This document shows positions 7,892 to 14,540 of a stretch of 57,124 nt of DNA, piece by piece. Every line of letters begins with the position of its first letter. Positions within the stretch are counted from its first letter, which is position 1. The position numbers and the translations under genes were made by a program. The notes below the pieces were generated by a model. It did no database searches. It worked only from the letters and a program-made list of their open reading frames with translations, and had not been told where the DNA came from. Source of the DNA: a virus; IMG/VR virus record IMGVR_UViG_3300042261_000671, positions 1 to 57,124 of that record, one strand, 5' to 3'.

Positions 7892-8198
7892 ATTAGAAGA
7901 TTTTGAAAAAACTGTTTTTACTGTTTTTACAGTTTCTTGGGAAAGTTTAACAAGTAATAAGTTCGAGTTTATGAATCAACTCGGAATACCAACAACAATA
8001 GTAGACGATTGGCCTTATTACGAGTTTGAGAGATATATAAAACTTTTGAATGAAAAAAATGAAAATGAAAAGAAACATCACGAAGAACAAGAAAAACAAC
8101 AAGGTCAAAATATGCCTAACTTCAATAGCATGTCAAATCTAGCTAAGAATTTTAATCCCTCCAATTATAGATTACCAGATTTCAAATCCCCATTCTAA
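7869..8198 (+). CDS. Probable baseplate assembly (gp51-position) protein
   Basis: About 109 residues if started at TTG 7869, overlapping the previous gene by 23 bases. No ATG exists in this frame before codon 35. It may be made as a +1 frameshift extension of the upstream gp26-like protein, as happens for tail assembly chaperones in other phages. The sequence is helical and acidic, then ends with an Asn/Pro-rich tail ('NMPNFNSMSNLAKNF'). The stop lies in the loop of a terminator. The gp51 label rests only on position after a gp26-like gene. Confidence 0.5.
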   Translation: MDPDLLSKLEDFEKTVFTVFTVSWESLTSNKFEFMNQLGIPTTIVDDWPYYEFERYIKLLNEKNENEKKHHEEQEKQQGQNMPNFNSMSNLAKNFNPSNYRLPDFKSPF

Positions 8199-8213
8199 AA
8201 GTGGGGATTTTTC
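8184..8213 (+). terminator. Intrinsic terminator
   Basis: A perfect 9-bp stem AAATCCCCA/TGGGGATTT (8184-8192 and 8202-8210) is followed by T residues. The stop codon of the preceding gene lies in it. It closes the gp26/gp51 transcript. Confidence 0.85.
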
Positions 8214-8214
8214 A

Positions 8215-8227
8215 TTTATATATAGTG
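8215..8227 (+). promoter_or_regulatory. TATATA-type promoter element
   Basis: TTTATATATAGTG lies directly after the terminator and 3 bases before the coaE ATG at 8231. The same TTTATATATAG spelling precedes genes at 9939 and 56797. Confidence 0.45.
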
Positions 8228-8230
8228 TAT

Positions 8231-9448
8231 ATGAATAAATCTGAGATAGTTAAAAGTTTTTTTGATAACGCAACTAGATTATTAAATCTATACAAAGAGA
8301 TAGAAAATTTTCTAAAAATAGAAAATGACATAGAGAAAATTGTTTCATTTTTGGAAGAAAAGAAACAAGAAACAGATATTATCGAAGATGAAATAAATAA
8401 ATTAAGATCAGAATCAGAAAAATTTTGTAAAGACATTCCACAAAACGAAAAATTAAATTCCAAATACTTAGATAAAATTCATTCTAAATTTCAGAAGATA
8501 ATAAAAGGATTTACATATTGGTATAAACATTATACAGCATATCAAAAAATAGCCATTAAATATAAATGTTGGAAAGTTAGATTCCTCCTACATGATATAG
8601 AGAAACCATTCCTTAATATATTCATGAGCTACGAAAATGTACATAGAATACACAGACACATATCACCACACCACGTAGAATCCTTTAGAAAGAAAAAAGA
8701 TTATCTTGGGATGTTAATAGATTGGGAATGTGCTAGATATACTAAACCAAAAATGCCATTGAATGCTAAAGAAACATGTGATAAATTTTATCCAGAAGTA
8801 AAAGATAAAATATATCCATTATTAAAGAAGCATGGATTGATGGAATTTGTAAAAACGTATGAATCATTTAATTCTCCTATTACAATAGCTGTCACTGGAT
8901 CTATTGCTTCTGGTAAATCTACTGTGTGTAGTTCAATAGAAAAAGATTATGGATATTTAGTATATTATAGTGATATTGAGGCTAAAAATCTTGCAAATAA
9001 TAACAACGAATTAAAGAATGATATAATAAAAGAATTTGGAGAAGAATCATATTTGGGTGGAGTTTATAACACCAAATACATTGCCAGTATAGTATTCAAT
9101 GATAAAAATGAATTAGAGAAATTAAATAGAATATTTAGAATACATCTTAGAAATGATTGGAAAAATTTTATAAATCAACACAAAAATGAAAAATTCATAT
9201 TTTATGAATCTGCTCTTATATTTGAGCATAATCTTGTTAAAGAATATGATTATGTAATTTGTGTTTATGCTAGTTTAGATACTATAAGAAAAAGACTAAA
9301 ATCTAGAAATAACTACAACGATGTAGAGATCGAAAATAGATTAAGTAAACTATCTAATCAAGAGTATAAAATCAAGAATTCAGATTTTTCTATAAATACA
9401 GATTTTGATTGGAAAGATCAATTAGATGAGATAATGCGCAAATTATAA
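8231..9448 (+). CDS. coaE: Dephospho-CoA kinase with an N-terminal DUF5662-like domain
   Basis: A protein of 405 residues from ATG 8231; the frame is open to a GTG at 8201, but that would translate the terminator and promoter. Residues about 220-405 are a dephospho-CoA kinase: P-loop 'TGSIASGKST' (G near residue 223), the 'YSDIEAKNLA' substrate segment, 'IFYESALIFE' and an arginine lid with 'RKRLKSRN'. It would phosphorylate the 3'-OH of dephospho-CoA, the last step of CoA synthesis. Residues about 60-210 match a small bacterial domain (pattern 'HDIEKPF', 'HRHISPHHVES', 'WECARYTKPKMPLNAKE'). This fusion is unusual. The gene converges on coaD with a 6-base overlap. Confidence 0.88.
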   Translation: MNKSEIVKSFFDNATRLLNLYKEIENFLKIENDIEKIVSFLEEKKQETDIIEDEINKLRSESEKFCKDIPQNEKLNSKYLDKIHSKFQKIIKGFTYWYKHYTAYQKIAIKYKCWKVRFLLHDIEKPFLNIFMSYENVHRIHRHISPHHVESFRKKKDYLGMLIDWECARYTKPKMPLNAKETCDKFYPEVKDKIYPLLKKHGLMEFVKTYESFNSPITIAVTGSIASGKSTVCSSIEKDYGYLVYYSDIEAKNLANNNNELKNDIIKEFGEESYLGGVYNTKYIASIVFNDKNELEKLNRIFRIHLRNDWKNFINQHKNEKFIFYESALIFEHNLVKEYDYVICVYASLDTIRKRLKSRNNYNDVEIENRLSKLSNQEYKIKNSDFSINTDFDWKDQLDEIMRKL

Positions 9449-9889
9449 CTGCTCTCTAATTTTAGTAGAACTTATATTTTCAACGTCCTCGGTAGCTATC
9501 ATGTAGATTGTTTCTATTTCTGGTTTTAGATTCTTATTATAATGATCCACATACTTTTCGAAATCAAAATCTTTTGTATTTCTCATTCCTCTTAGCATAT
9601 ATTTAGCTCCCATTTTTACACAATAATCTACAGTCCATCCTTTATATGAATCAATTATAATTTTTGGATTATTGCCGAAGTGTTTCTTTATGATCTCTTT
9701 TCTTTCTTCTATAGTATAATGTCCCTTCTTCTCTTCATTTATACCAACAGCTACTATTATTTTATCAAATAAAGGAAGAAATCTTTTGACCAGTTTTATA
9801 TGACCTTCGTGTATTGGATCAAAACTACCAGGAAAAACTGCGATTTTCTCGGTCATACTGTATTGTTCGTTGAATGTTTTTATTCTCAT
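9443..9889 (-). CDS. coaD: Phosphopantetheine adenylyltransferase with a capsid-targeting-like N-terminus
   Basis: A 148-residue protein. From residue 12 it is a CoaD: 'AVFPGSFDPIHEGH' (nucleotidyltransferase T/HxGH motif as HEGH), 'RGMRNTKDFDFE' (the CoaD RG-R-xxDFxxE signature) and 'ISSTKIRE' (ISSTxxR). It transfers AMP from ATP to 4'-phosphopantetheine. The protein ends right after the ISST motif, about 20-25 residues short of E. coli CoaD, lacking the last helix. The extra N-terminus MRIKTFNEQYS resembles the phage's targeting peptides; a start at Met12 would remove it. The TATATA element sits 6 bases before the first ATG, favouring the longer form. Confidence 0.9.
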   Translation of the reverse strand: MRIKTFNEQYSMTEKIAVFPGSFDPIHEGHIKLVKRFLPLFDKIIVAVGINEEKKGHYTIEERKEIIKKHFGNNPKIIIDSYKGWTVDYCVKMGAKYMLRGMRNTKDFDFEKYVDHYNKNLKPEIETIYMIATEDVENISSTKIREQL

Positions 9890-9894
9890 AGTGG

Positions 9895-9906
9895 TATATA
9901 TTAAAA
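9895..9906 (-). promoter_or_regulatory. TATATA-type promoter element for coaD
   Basis: On the minus strand TTTTAATATATA lies 5 bases before the coaD ATG. It is back to back with the + strand element at 9923, so one 50-base gap holds two divergent promoters. Confidence 0.45.
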
Positions 9907-9922
9907 AAAATCACCACTAAAT

Positions 9923-9934
9923 TTTTATATATAG
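9923..9934 (+). promoter_or_regulatory. TATATA-type promoter element
   Basis: TTTTATATATAG lies 4 bases before the ATG at 9939. It is divergent from the coaD element. Confidence 0.45.
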
Positions 9935-9938
9935 CATC

Positions 9939-10376
9939 ATGAAAAATGTTTTCTTATTTGAGGAATTTAATTTATTCAAACCAAAACCTCTTGATGAAAA
10001 AGTCAAAAGGTTAATAGAAGATATTAAATCTACTTTTAATATTGAAAACTTATCATTTCATAAAGAATTTGAAGATAGAACTTTAACACAGACTTTAGAA
10101 TATGTATATAAAGGGCAAAATGTAAAAGTAGAGAGATGGGATTTGATGAGCCCGCATAATCCTCTATGGGGATGGAGATTTTATATAAATAATGAAAATT
10201 TAAGAGGAGATACAAGTAAAAAACTTATAAAAAATCTTTGGGGATTCTTATCAGAAAAATGGAGCGATAAAAATAAACAGAATAGAAACGATAAATTAGA
10301 TAGATTATTAAATACTCCAGAGGATGAATTAATTAACAAAAAAGAAGATCCATACGGGGAAGAAAATTGGTTATAA
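9939..10376 (+). CDS. Targeting-peptide protein with C-terminal DPYGEENW
   Basis: A 145-residue protein starting MKNVFLFEEFNLF (LFE site). A basic and aromatic middle region ('GQNVKVERWDLM', 'NPLWGWRFYINNEN') looks like a small beta fold. A charged helix follows, and the protein ends with DPYGEENW plus one residue (10347-10370). Terminal placement of the motif is also seen in the proteins at 24009 and 52803. Function is unknown. Confidence 0.78.
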   Translation: MKNVFLFEEFNLFKPKPLDEKVKRLIEDIKSTFNIENLSFHKEFEDRTLTQTLEYVYKGQNVKVERWDLMSPHNPLWGWRFYINNENLRGDTSKKLIKNLWGFLSEKWSDKNKQNRNDKLDRLLNTPEDELINKKEDPYGEENWL

Positions 10377-10391
10377 AAAAATATAAAAAAT

Positions 10392-10463
10392 ATGGAAAAC
10401 ATGAAAACATTTGAGGAATTTAATCTTTTTGGTGTTCTAGACTTTTTCGGTTTTCCGGGTTAA
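10392..10463 (+). CDS. 23-residue peptide consisting almost only of the targeting sequence
   Basis: A short open frame, MENMKTFEEFNLF followed by ten residues ('GVLDFFGFPG') and TAA. MKTFEEF is the closest match in the window to the T4 internal-protein start MKTYQEF. It sits 15 bases after the previous gene, whose start it resembles ('FEEFNLF' in both). It may be a real mini-protein, or the 5' stub of a decayed gene copy. Confidence 0.4.
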   Translation: MENMKTFEEFNLFGVLDFFGFPG

Positions 10464-10468
10464 TTCAA

Positions 10469-10479
10469 TATCTTTGCAC
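10469..10479 (+). promoter_or_regulatory. Bacteroidetes-type promoter (-7 box)
   Basis: TATCTTTGCAC matches the Bacteroidetes -7 consensus TAnnTTTG. It lies 66 bases before the gene at 10535. The leader contains GCACG (10476) and CGTGC (10509), which could pair. No clear -33 TTTG was found. Confidence 0.4.
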
Positions 10480-10534
10480 GGCAATTTTTTGGACATTCAA
10501 TCTTTTTCGTGCTAAAAAAAAATAATAAAGAAAA

Positions 10535-10816
10535 ATGGAAAAAGTAAAATCATTTGAAGAATTCACTAATGAAGAATGGGAATGGACATCCACATCGACT
10601 GCTAATCTTTCTAAAAGTAAACCTAAAAAGGGCGATGAACCCGAAAAAAAACCTAAACATAATACTGGTTCTGTTTTTGATGATCTTGAAGCGAACCAAT
10701 CTAAAAAACCAGTTAAAAAGAAAAAGAAGAATGTAGTTGGAAAAAGACAATCTTTCTCTTGCGGACAAGTTGGAAAAAGACAATCTTTCTCTTGCGGACA
10801 ATCTCCATCTTGCTAA
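10535..10816 (+). CDS. Lysine/serine-rich targeting-peptide protein with 11-residue tandem repeat
   Basis: A 93-residue protein starting MEKVKSFEEFTNEEW, then a Ser/Thr and Lys/Pro-rich disordered stretch ('KKPVKKKKKNVVGKRQ'). It ends with two identical copies of VGKRQSFSCGQ followed by SPSC. It is strongly basic at the C-terminus, as are some T4 internal proteins that enter with the DNA. The exact DNA duplication indicates recent slippage or duplication. Function is unknown. Confidence 0.7.
   Translation: MEKVKSFEEFTNEEWEWTSTSTANLSKSKPKKGDEPEKKPKHNTGSVFDDLEANQSKKPVKKKKKNVVGKRQSFSCGQVGKRQSFSCGQSPSC
10736..10801 (+). repeat. Perfect 33-base tandem duplication
   Basis: Two identical 33-base units (10736-10768 and 10769-10801), each encoding VGKRQSFSCGQ. 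The length is a multiple of three, so the frame is kept. Confidence 0.95.
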
Positions 10817-10829
10817 AATAAAATAAATT

Positions 10830-11702
10830 ATGAACAAAGAGATAGCTTTTTTTGATCTAGATGGTACACTCTGGAACATCAAGAATGATAATGTATGGAT
10901 TATAGATAAAGATAAACCATATAAACCAGTATTAATTCTTGATGAACTTGAATTTTCATTGATCCAATCTGGTAAGTTTAGAAAAGACGAAATTAAGTTA
11001 GAATATAATGGTCAAACCTATTATATAAGCAAATCTTTGTTCGATAAAATTAAAAAGAAAAGCGGAAGTGAAAATACAGAAAGATTTGGAATTTCTTTTA
11101 TACCTAGAGTTAGAAAAGAAATTTTAGATAAAAGAGAAATAGCAATCTTAACAAAGAATATTGAACATTTAAGATATAATAAGTTCATTGATATTGGATT
11201 GCTAACAGCCAGATCAAATCAAAAAAATCACGTAGACTTAGTAAATCTACTCAGATTAGAATTAAAAAAAATAGGCATAGAAATATCTAAAATATTCTTT
11301 GTTGGTAATAGTGAAACAGATTATGATCCAAAAAAGAAAGTTTTTGTTCTTTTGGAACATCTTATAGGACTTAAAATTAAAGATAATAGATTTATATCAT
11401 TGAAACAAGATTGGTATAAAAAAGTTAGTTTTTACGATGATGATATAAAAAACACAGATTATGCAAATAGTGCTCAAGATTTCTTCGATGATTTATTGAG
11501 AAAAACGGAAGACGAATTACATAAAATAATTTTAGATAGAGTTAGTTCCAATGATCTGAAATTGGAAACAAATTTGGTTGTTGATAATGAATTAAATAGA
11601 TTTAAGAAAAATATTATAACATTGAGAGAACCAATGAGATTTCCATTAAAAGAATCTTTCGTAAGATATAAAGATTGGATAAAAAAACAAAAGATGATAT
11701 GA
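10830..11702 (+). CDS. HAD-superfamily phosphatase-like protein
   Basis: A 290-residue protein starting MNKEIAFFDLDGTLW, the HAD motif I with Asp9 and Asp11. 'IGLLTARSNQKN' fits motif II (Thr), and 'FYDDDIKNTDYA' fits the acidic motif IV. A region inserted between motifs I and II ('YKPVLILDELEFSLIQ') is typical of HAD-like proteins in large phages. The C-terminal segment ('LREPMRFPLKESFVRYKDW') has a decayed copy at 12864-12966. The substrate cannot be told. It ends in ATGA with the next gene. Confidence 0.78.
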   Translation: MNKEIAFFDLDGTLWNIKNDNVWIIDKDKPYKPVLILDELEFSLIQSGKFRKDEIKLEYNGQTYYISKSLFDKIKKKSGSENTERFGISFIPRVRKEILDKREIAILTKNIEHLRYNKFIDIGLLTARSNQKNHVDLVNLLRLELKKIGIEISKIFFVGNSETDYDPKKKVFVLLEHLIGLKIKDNRFISLKQDWYKKVSFYDDDIKNTDYANSAQDFFDDLLRKTEDELHKIILDRVSSNDLKLETNLVVDNELNRFKKNIITLREPMRFPLKESFVRYKDWIKKQKMI

Positions 11703-11899
11703 GATATATTAATAGATTAAAATTAAATGAAGATGAAGATTTTGATGATTATGTTATTCAAACAGATGAGGAAAAATGGAATGAAATCAAACGTCATTAT
11801 AATGATATTAAAAATGGATGGAATGCTGCCGCTTTTGGTTATTTAACATTTGATAAATTTTTACAATATTATTATCATCCTCCCGGAAGAAAAAAATAA
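11699..11899 (+). CDS. Small protein with variant targeting peptide
   Basis: A protein of 66 residues from ATG 11699 (ATGA overlap), starting MRYINRLKLNEDED. This is a second style of targeting peptide, closely matching MRHVKRINLNEQ at 26800; both have LNE. The rest is aromatic-rich ('WNAAAFGYLTFDKFLQYYY') and ends in lysines. Function is unknown. Confidence 0.65.
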   Translation: MRYINRLKLNEDEDFDDYVIQTDEEKWNEIKRHYNDIKNGWNAAAFGYLTFDKFLQYYYHPPGRKK

Positions 11900-11903
11900 A
11901 AAA

Positions 11904-12000
11904 ATAAAAAATTTAAAAACATACGAATAAACGAAAGTGTTCCTAAGAAGAACACCTAAAATAGAAGAAGAAAAGAAGATATTCTTTAAAAAAAATATAA
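11904..12000 (+). pseudogene. Remnant of a targeting-peptide gene
   Basis: Bases 11904-11927 nearly match the first 24 bases of the gene at 12485, but the ATG has become ATA and the frame stops at the ninth codon (TAA). A second frame reads 'KFKNIRINESVPKKNT' then stops. The rest is A-rich with a GTGTTC/GAACAC hairpin. This looks like a decayed copy. Confidence 0.5.
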
Positions 12001-12004
12001 CATT

Positions 12005-12469
12005 ATGAAACACTTACAATCAATAAATGAATACTCCAGCGAATATTATAAAAAACTTATAAATTATGGAAAAGAACGTGGAGATAGTCGTGGTAAAAGA
12101 CTGGCAAATACAGCTAAAGATTTGAAAAATAAATTTTTTCCTGCAAATGAAATAGAATTTTTTTGGGTTCAATATCCAGGGGAAAAATATTTTTTAAAAT
12201 TTAATGATGATAATTTTAATATAGAAAGAGTAAAATACGATTGGAATAGTAATAGAGAGTTTTTTTTATTGGTGAATCTAATCAATAATAAGCATCATGA
12301 AGAGTCTTTAGTGCGTTTCTCTCTGGCTTTTTTAACCAATGATAAATACCATCTAACAGTAGACGGACTAAATATAGAACTAACTAGAAAATCATCAAGA
12401 GATTTATCAAATATACTTAAACAATATTTTGATATTGATGTGGAACCCAATAAATTACCACAAATGTAA
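12005..12469 (+). CDS. Targeting-peptide protein, function unknown
   Basis: A 154-residue protein starting MKHLQSINEYSSEYYKK, with INE and YSSE. A basic segment ('KERGDSRGKRLANTAKDL') is followed by a beta-rich domain with hydrophobic strands. It is one of three consecutive + strand genes starting with this peptide. No family was recognised. Confidence 0.7.
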   Translation: MKHLQSINEYSSEYYKKLINYGKERGDSRGKRLANTAKDLKNKFFPANEIEFFWVQYPGEKYFLKFNDDNFNIERVKYDWNSNREFFLLVNLINNKHHEESLVRFSLAFLTNDKYHLTVDGLNIELTRKSSRDLSNILKQYFDIDVEPNKLPQM

Positions 12470-12484
12470 AAATAAGTAAAAAAC

Positions 12485-12847
12485 ATGAAATATTTAAAAA
12501 CATACGAAGAAAAATATAATTCAACGTTCCTTGATAATATTAAAGTCGAATTAGAAAAACATGGGTGGGTTGAAATAAAAGAAAATGGTAAAAATCTAAC
12601 ATTTAACGTATCTCATGTTGAAAATATAGTGTCAACAGACGGCAAAATCTGGCTCACTATTGGCACAAAACAAGGAAGAAAATTCGATATAGAGATATTC
12701 GTAATAGGAGACGAAATTAAAACCATTATTAAATATGCTGAAATTACCGCAAATAACTATTCTTGGTGGAATAGTTTTATTAGCCAAAATATTTCAAATA
12801 TAAATGAAAATATAATCTCATCATTTAGTAAAAAATTTAATATTTAA
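12485..12847 (+). CDS. Targeting-peptide protein, function unknown
   Basis: A 120-residue protein starting MKYLKTYEEKYN, very like the T4 MKTYQEF start. The remainder alternates short charged and hydrophobic strands ('GWVEIKENGKNLTFNV', 'GKIWLTIGTKQGRKFDIEI') and probably folds as a small beta domain. It lies 15 bases after the preceding gene. Confidence 0.72.
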   Translation: MKYLKTYEEKYNSTFLDNIKVELEKHGWVEIKENGKNLTFNVSHVENIVSTDGKIWLTIGTKQGRKFDIEIFVIGDEIKTIIKYAEITANNYSWWNSFISQNISNINENIISSFSKKFNI

Positions 12848-12851
12848 GAAA

Positions 12852-12966
12852 AGCACAAGAGTATTGAAACAACCTTTGAGATATCCTAATGGAATCTTAT
12901 ATGAAATATGACGAATGGTTAAAAAAGAAGAAGATAAGAAAAATAGAAATATATTTGATAGAATAA
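12852..12966 (+). pseudogene. Fragment of a second HAD-type gene (3' end only)
   Basis: TTG at 12864 opens 'LKQPLRYP', then after a one-base shift 'ESYMKYDEWLKKKKI' follows, ending at TAA 12966. These match, in order, 'LREPMRFP' and 'ESFVRYKDWIKKQKM' at the C-terminus of the HAD protein at 10830. This is what a frameshifted leftover of a paralogue would look like. Confidence 0.65.
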
Positions 12967-12984
12967 TGAATTATGTTGAATATA

Positions 12985-13008
12985 GATCCAAAAGGAAAAG
13001 AAAATTTG
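12985..13008 (+). other. Degenerate DPYGEENW motif in non-coding sequence
   Basis: The eight codons read DPKGKENL. At the DNA level they differ by only a few bases from the DPYGEENW codons at 10347-10370. The stretch lies just before the next gene and after the HAD remnant, in a graveyard of decayed copies. Confidence 0.45.
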
Positions 13009-13015
13009 ATTTATA

Positions 13016-13333
13016 ATGAACAATTTGAAAACATATGAAGAATATAATATAGAGATAGATCCTTATGGTGAAGAGTTCTGGGATGATGAAAACTTAATAT
13101 TAGTTGATTGGAACACAGAAATAGAGATCGGAGACGAAGTTTACATAAGATATGAGAGAACAGACGATGTAAAATATCTTGGAGAAATTATAAAAATAGA
13201 GAATAAAAAAATTCGTTCATTAACAGGAATGCCAGATTATTTTGATATGACATACACATTAAGAGTTGGTAACGATACAAGAGAAATGGATATGGGAGAA
13301 TTAATAAGATATAAAGCTAAAATAAAAAAATAA
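13016..13333 (+). CDS. Targeting-peptide protein: DPYGEEFW plus SH3-like domain
   Basis: A 105-residue protein that shows the family plan in its simplest form. It has MNNLKTYEEYNIE, then at once DPYGEEFW (13058-13081), then one small beta-barrel-like domain ('EIGDEVYIRYERTDDVKYLG', continuing with 'EIIKIENKKIRS'). The domain resembles the module between two motif copies in the 892-residue protein at 52803 ('GDKVRSRMSGNVGFVRAV'). It is the last gene before the non-coding island. Confidence 0.78.
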   Translation: MNNLKTYEEYNIEIDPYGEEFWDDENLILVDWNTEIEIGDEVYIRYERTDDVKYLGEIIKIENKKIRSLTGMPDYFDMTYTLRVGNDTREMDMGELIRYKAKIKK

Positions 13334-13352
13334 AATGGTAATATTTAAAAAT

Positions 13353-13386
13353 AAAAAAACCAGACCTTTTGAGTCTGGTTTTTTTG
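13353..13386. terminator. Bidirectional intrinsic terminator
   Basis: An 8-bp stem AACCAGAC/GTCTGGTT (13358-13365 and 13373-13380) is flanked by A- and T-runs. It ends the + strand gene run, and would also end a minus-strand transcript of the neighbouring non-coding island. Confidence 0.9.
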
Positions 13387-14254
13387 TTCCCCTACCTTCA
13401 CACCAGTCTTCCTCCTGGTCGACTTTCGTCTTATCGGGCGCCAAATAGGGCTGTCAGAGGTTCACTTTGTAACTTGACATTCGTAACCGTTACCAGTTAC
13501 AAGATAAGGGATTGTGTACTCACATATGTTGGTGGGACTACTTGCCTCTTAGCGACTTCGCTCGGACTTTCTGAAGGTCCTTCTGCTAATCAACCAATCA
13601 TAGTTGATGAAAAAAAGAAAAAAATAATTTGATGAGACTCCTGACTACTCATAATCCTCGGATTTCATCTACCATTATTCACCCACGTTCCACAGATGGT
13701 GATCGGCCACTGTGTTTTACCTTCGTCAGACACCTTACGGTGCAGACACATCAGTGAACGGGAGGTCCTTTCCTCCAACCAGATACAGCCATCAGCATAT
13801 ATACATGCGATTTGTCTGGTTCTTACGTCACTCGGGGTTGACCAACCCCGGCTATTTCAGGTTTATGGTACGAAATCTGTAACACCTGCTCCACAGGCTT
13901 TTCAGTCTGGGCTACATTGCGTTAGGGGCTGGCGACCCCTTCATTCCGCCACAAATTATTTTTTCAATCTTTCAAAGAACTTTATGAGCACTTATGGATA
14001 GTGAAGCCCTTATTCACAGTGAGGGTCGGGTGAAGGTCTAGTATATAGAGACACCTTATACCACACTGACATCAATTTTCAGATCAATATTCTACGAACT
14101 CCCTGAAATCGTCTATCCATATATCAAAGAACTTAATTTGATTCTGTGAGATTCTGTCAAATTTCTTCGGATACCTACTGGTGGGTTGAAAAGTTATCTC
14201 GCCTTTCAGTATTCAGTCAGTCTGTGGACTGATAAAATTTTGTTTATCTCTAAT
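13387..14254 (-). ncRNA. Candidate large structured non-coding RNA
   Basis: About 870 bases without a credible gene, clearly GC-richer than the surroundings and dense in hairpins. Examples are CGGGGTT/AACCCCG (13833-13850), AGGGG/CCCCT (13924-13939), GGAGG/CCTCC (13761-13776), CACC/GGTG (13730-13741), GGAC/GTCC (13564-13580) and AGCGA/TCGCT (13551-13562). On the minus strand a TATCTTTG promoter box lies at 14271-14264 and an intrinsic terminator at 13380-13358, giving a transcript of about 0.9 kb. Large ornate RNAs (GOLLD, ROOL) are known in phages; I cannot say it is one of them. Strand is inferred from promoter and terminator. Confidence 0.55.
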
Positions 14255-14263
14255 TTGATGATA

Positions 14264-14271
14264 CAAAGATA
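14264..14271 (-). promoter_or_regulatory. Bacteroidetes-type -7 promoter box
   Basis: TATCTTTG on the minus strand (followed by TATC) fits TAnnTTTG exactly. Transcription would start near 14254 and run into the structured island. A clear -33 box was not found. Confidence 0.4.
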
Positions 14272-14540
14272 CGTCAAATTCCCGACATAAAAAAATTTTC
14301 TGATGAAAAAAATACGATGTTAATAGTAACAGCTGATATATGTTTCATTATCAATTTAAATGCGAAGGAACCGCAGCCTCACTTTCCTCACATACTATCA
14401 CGGGCGACTGCACCTGACCCTTTATTATAACACCGAATATCTTACAGATTCAAAGAACTTTCTAAATCGTCAATAAATAACTGATTTATGTATATTATAT
14501 TCCCAAAAAATCGCGTTGTTTTAAAAATCGTCGAACTTTT
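14272..14540 (-). other. Upstream part of the non-coding island, possible separate small RNA
   Basis: No gene is seen. On the minus strand GTTCTTTGA (14459-14451), about 20 bases, then TTATAAT (near 14427) look like a promoter. Just downstream is a GC-rich segment (about 14420-14355) containing GAGGAAAG and a GCGG/TTCC-rich hairpin region. GTTCTTTGA recurs near 14132 and 13979. The motif is also the core of the bacterial boxA antitermination signal, so an antiterminated RNA is a second reading. Confidence 0.35.

Noticed and set aside
8201-8230. Longer coaE start at GTG 8201
   Set aside because: It would place codons in the terminator stem and the TATATA element; ATG 8231 follows both.
13369-13632. 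Open frame of 87 codons in the non-coding island
   Set aside because: It begins inside a terminator, has no plausible start region, and its composition follows the hairpin-rich sequence. It reads like translated structured RNA, with no recognisable protein pattern.
13696-14001. Open frame of 101 codons in the non-coding island
   Set aside because: It runs through several strong inverted repeats on the strand opposite to the inferred RNA, without promoter or conserved-looking peptide.
13387-14540. rRNA, tRNA, tmRNA or RNase P RNA in the GC-rich island
   Set aside because: A GAGGAAAG stretch recalled RNase P, but the other conserved regions are missing; no tRNA cloverleaf or rRNA signature was seen.
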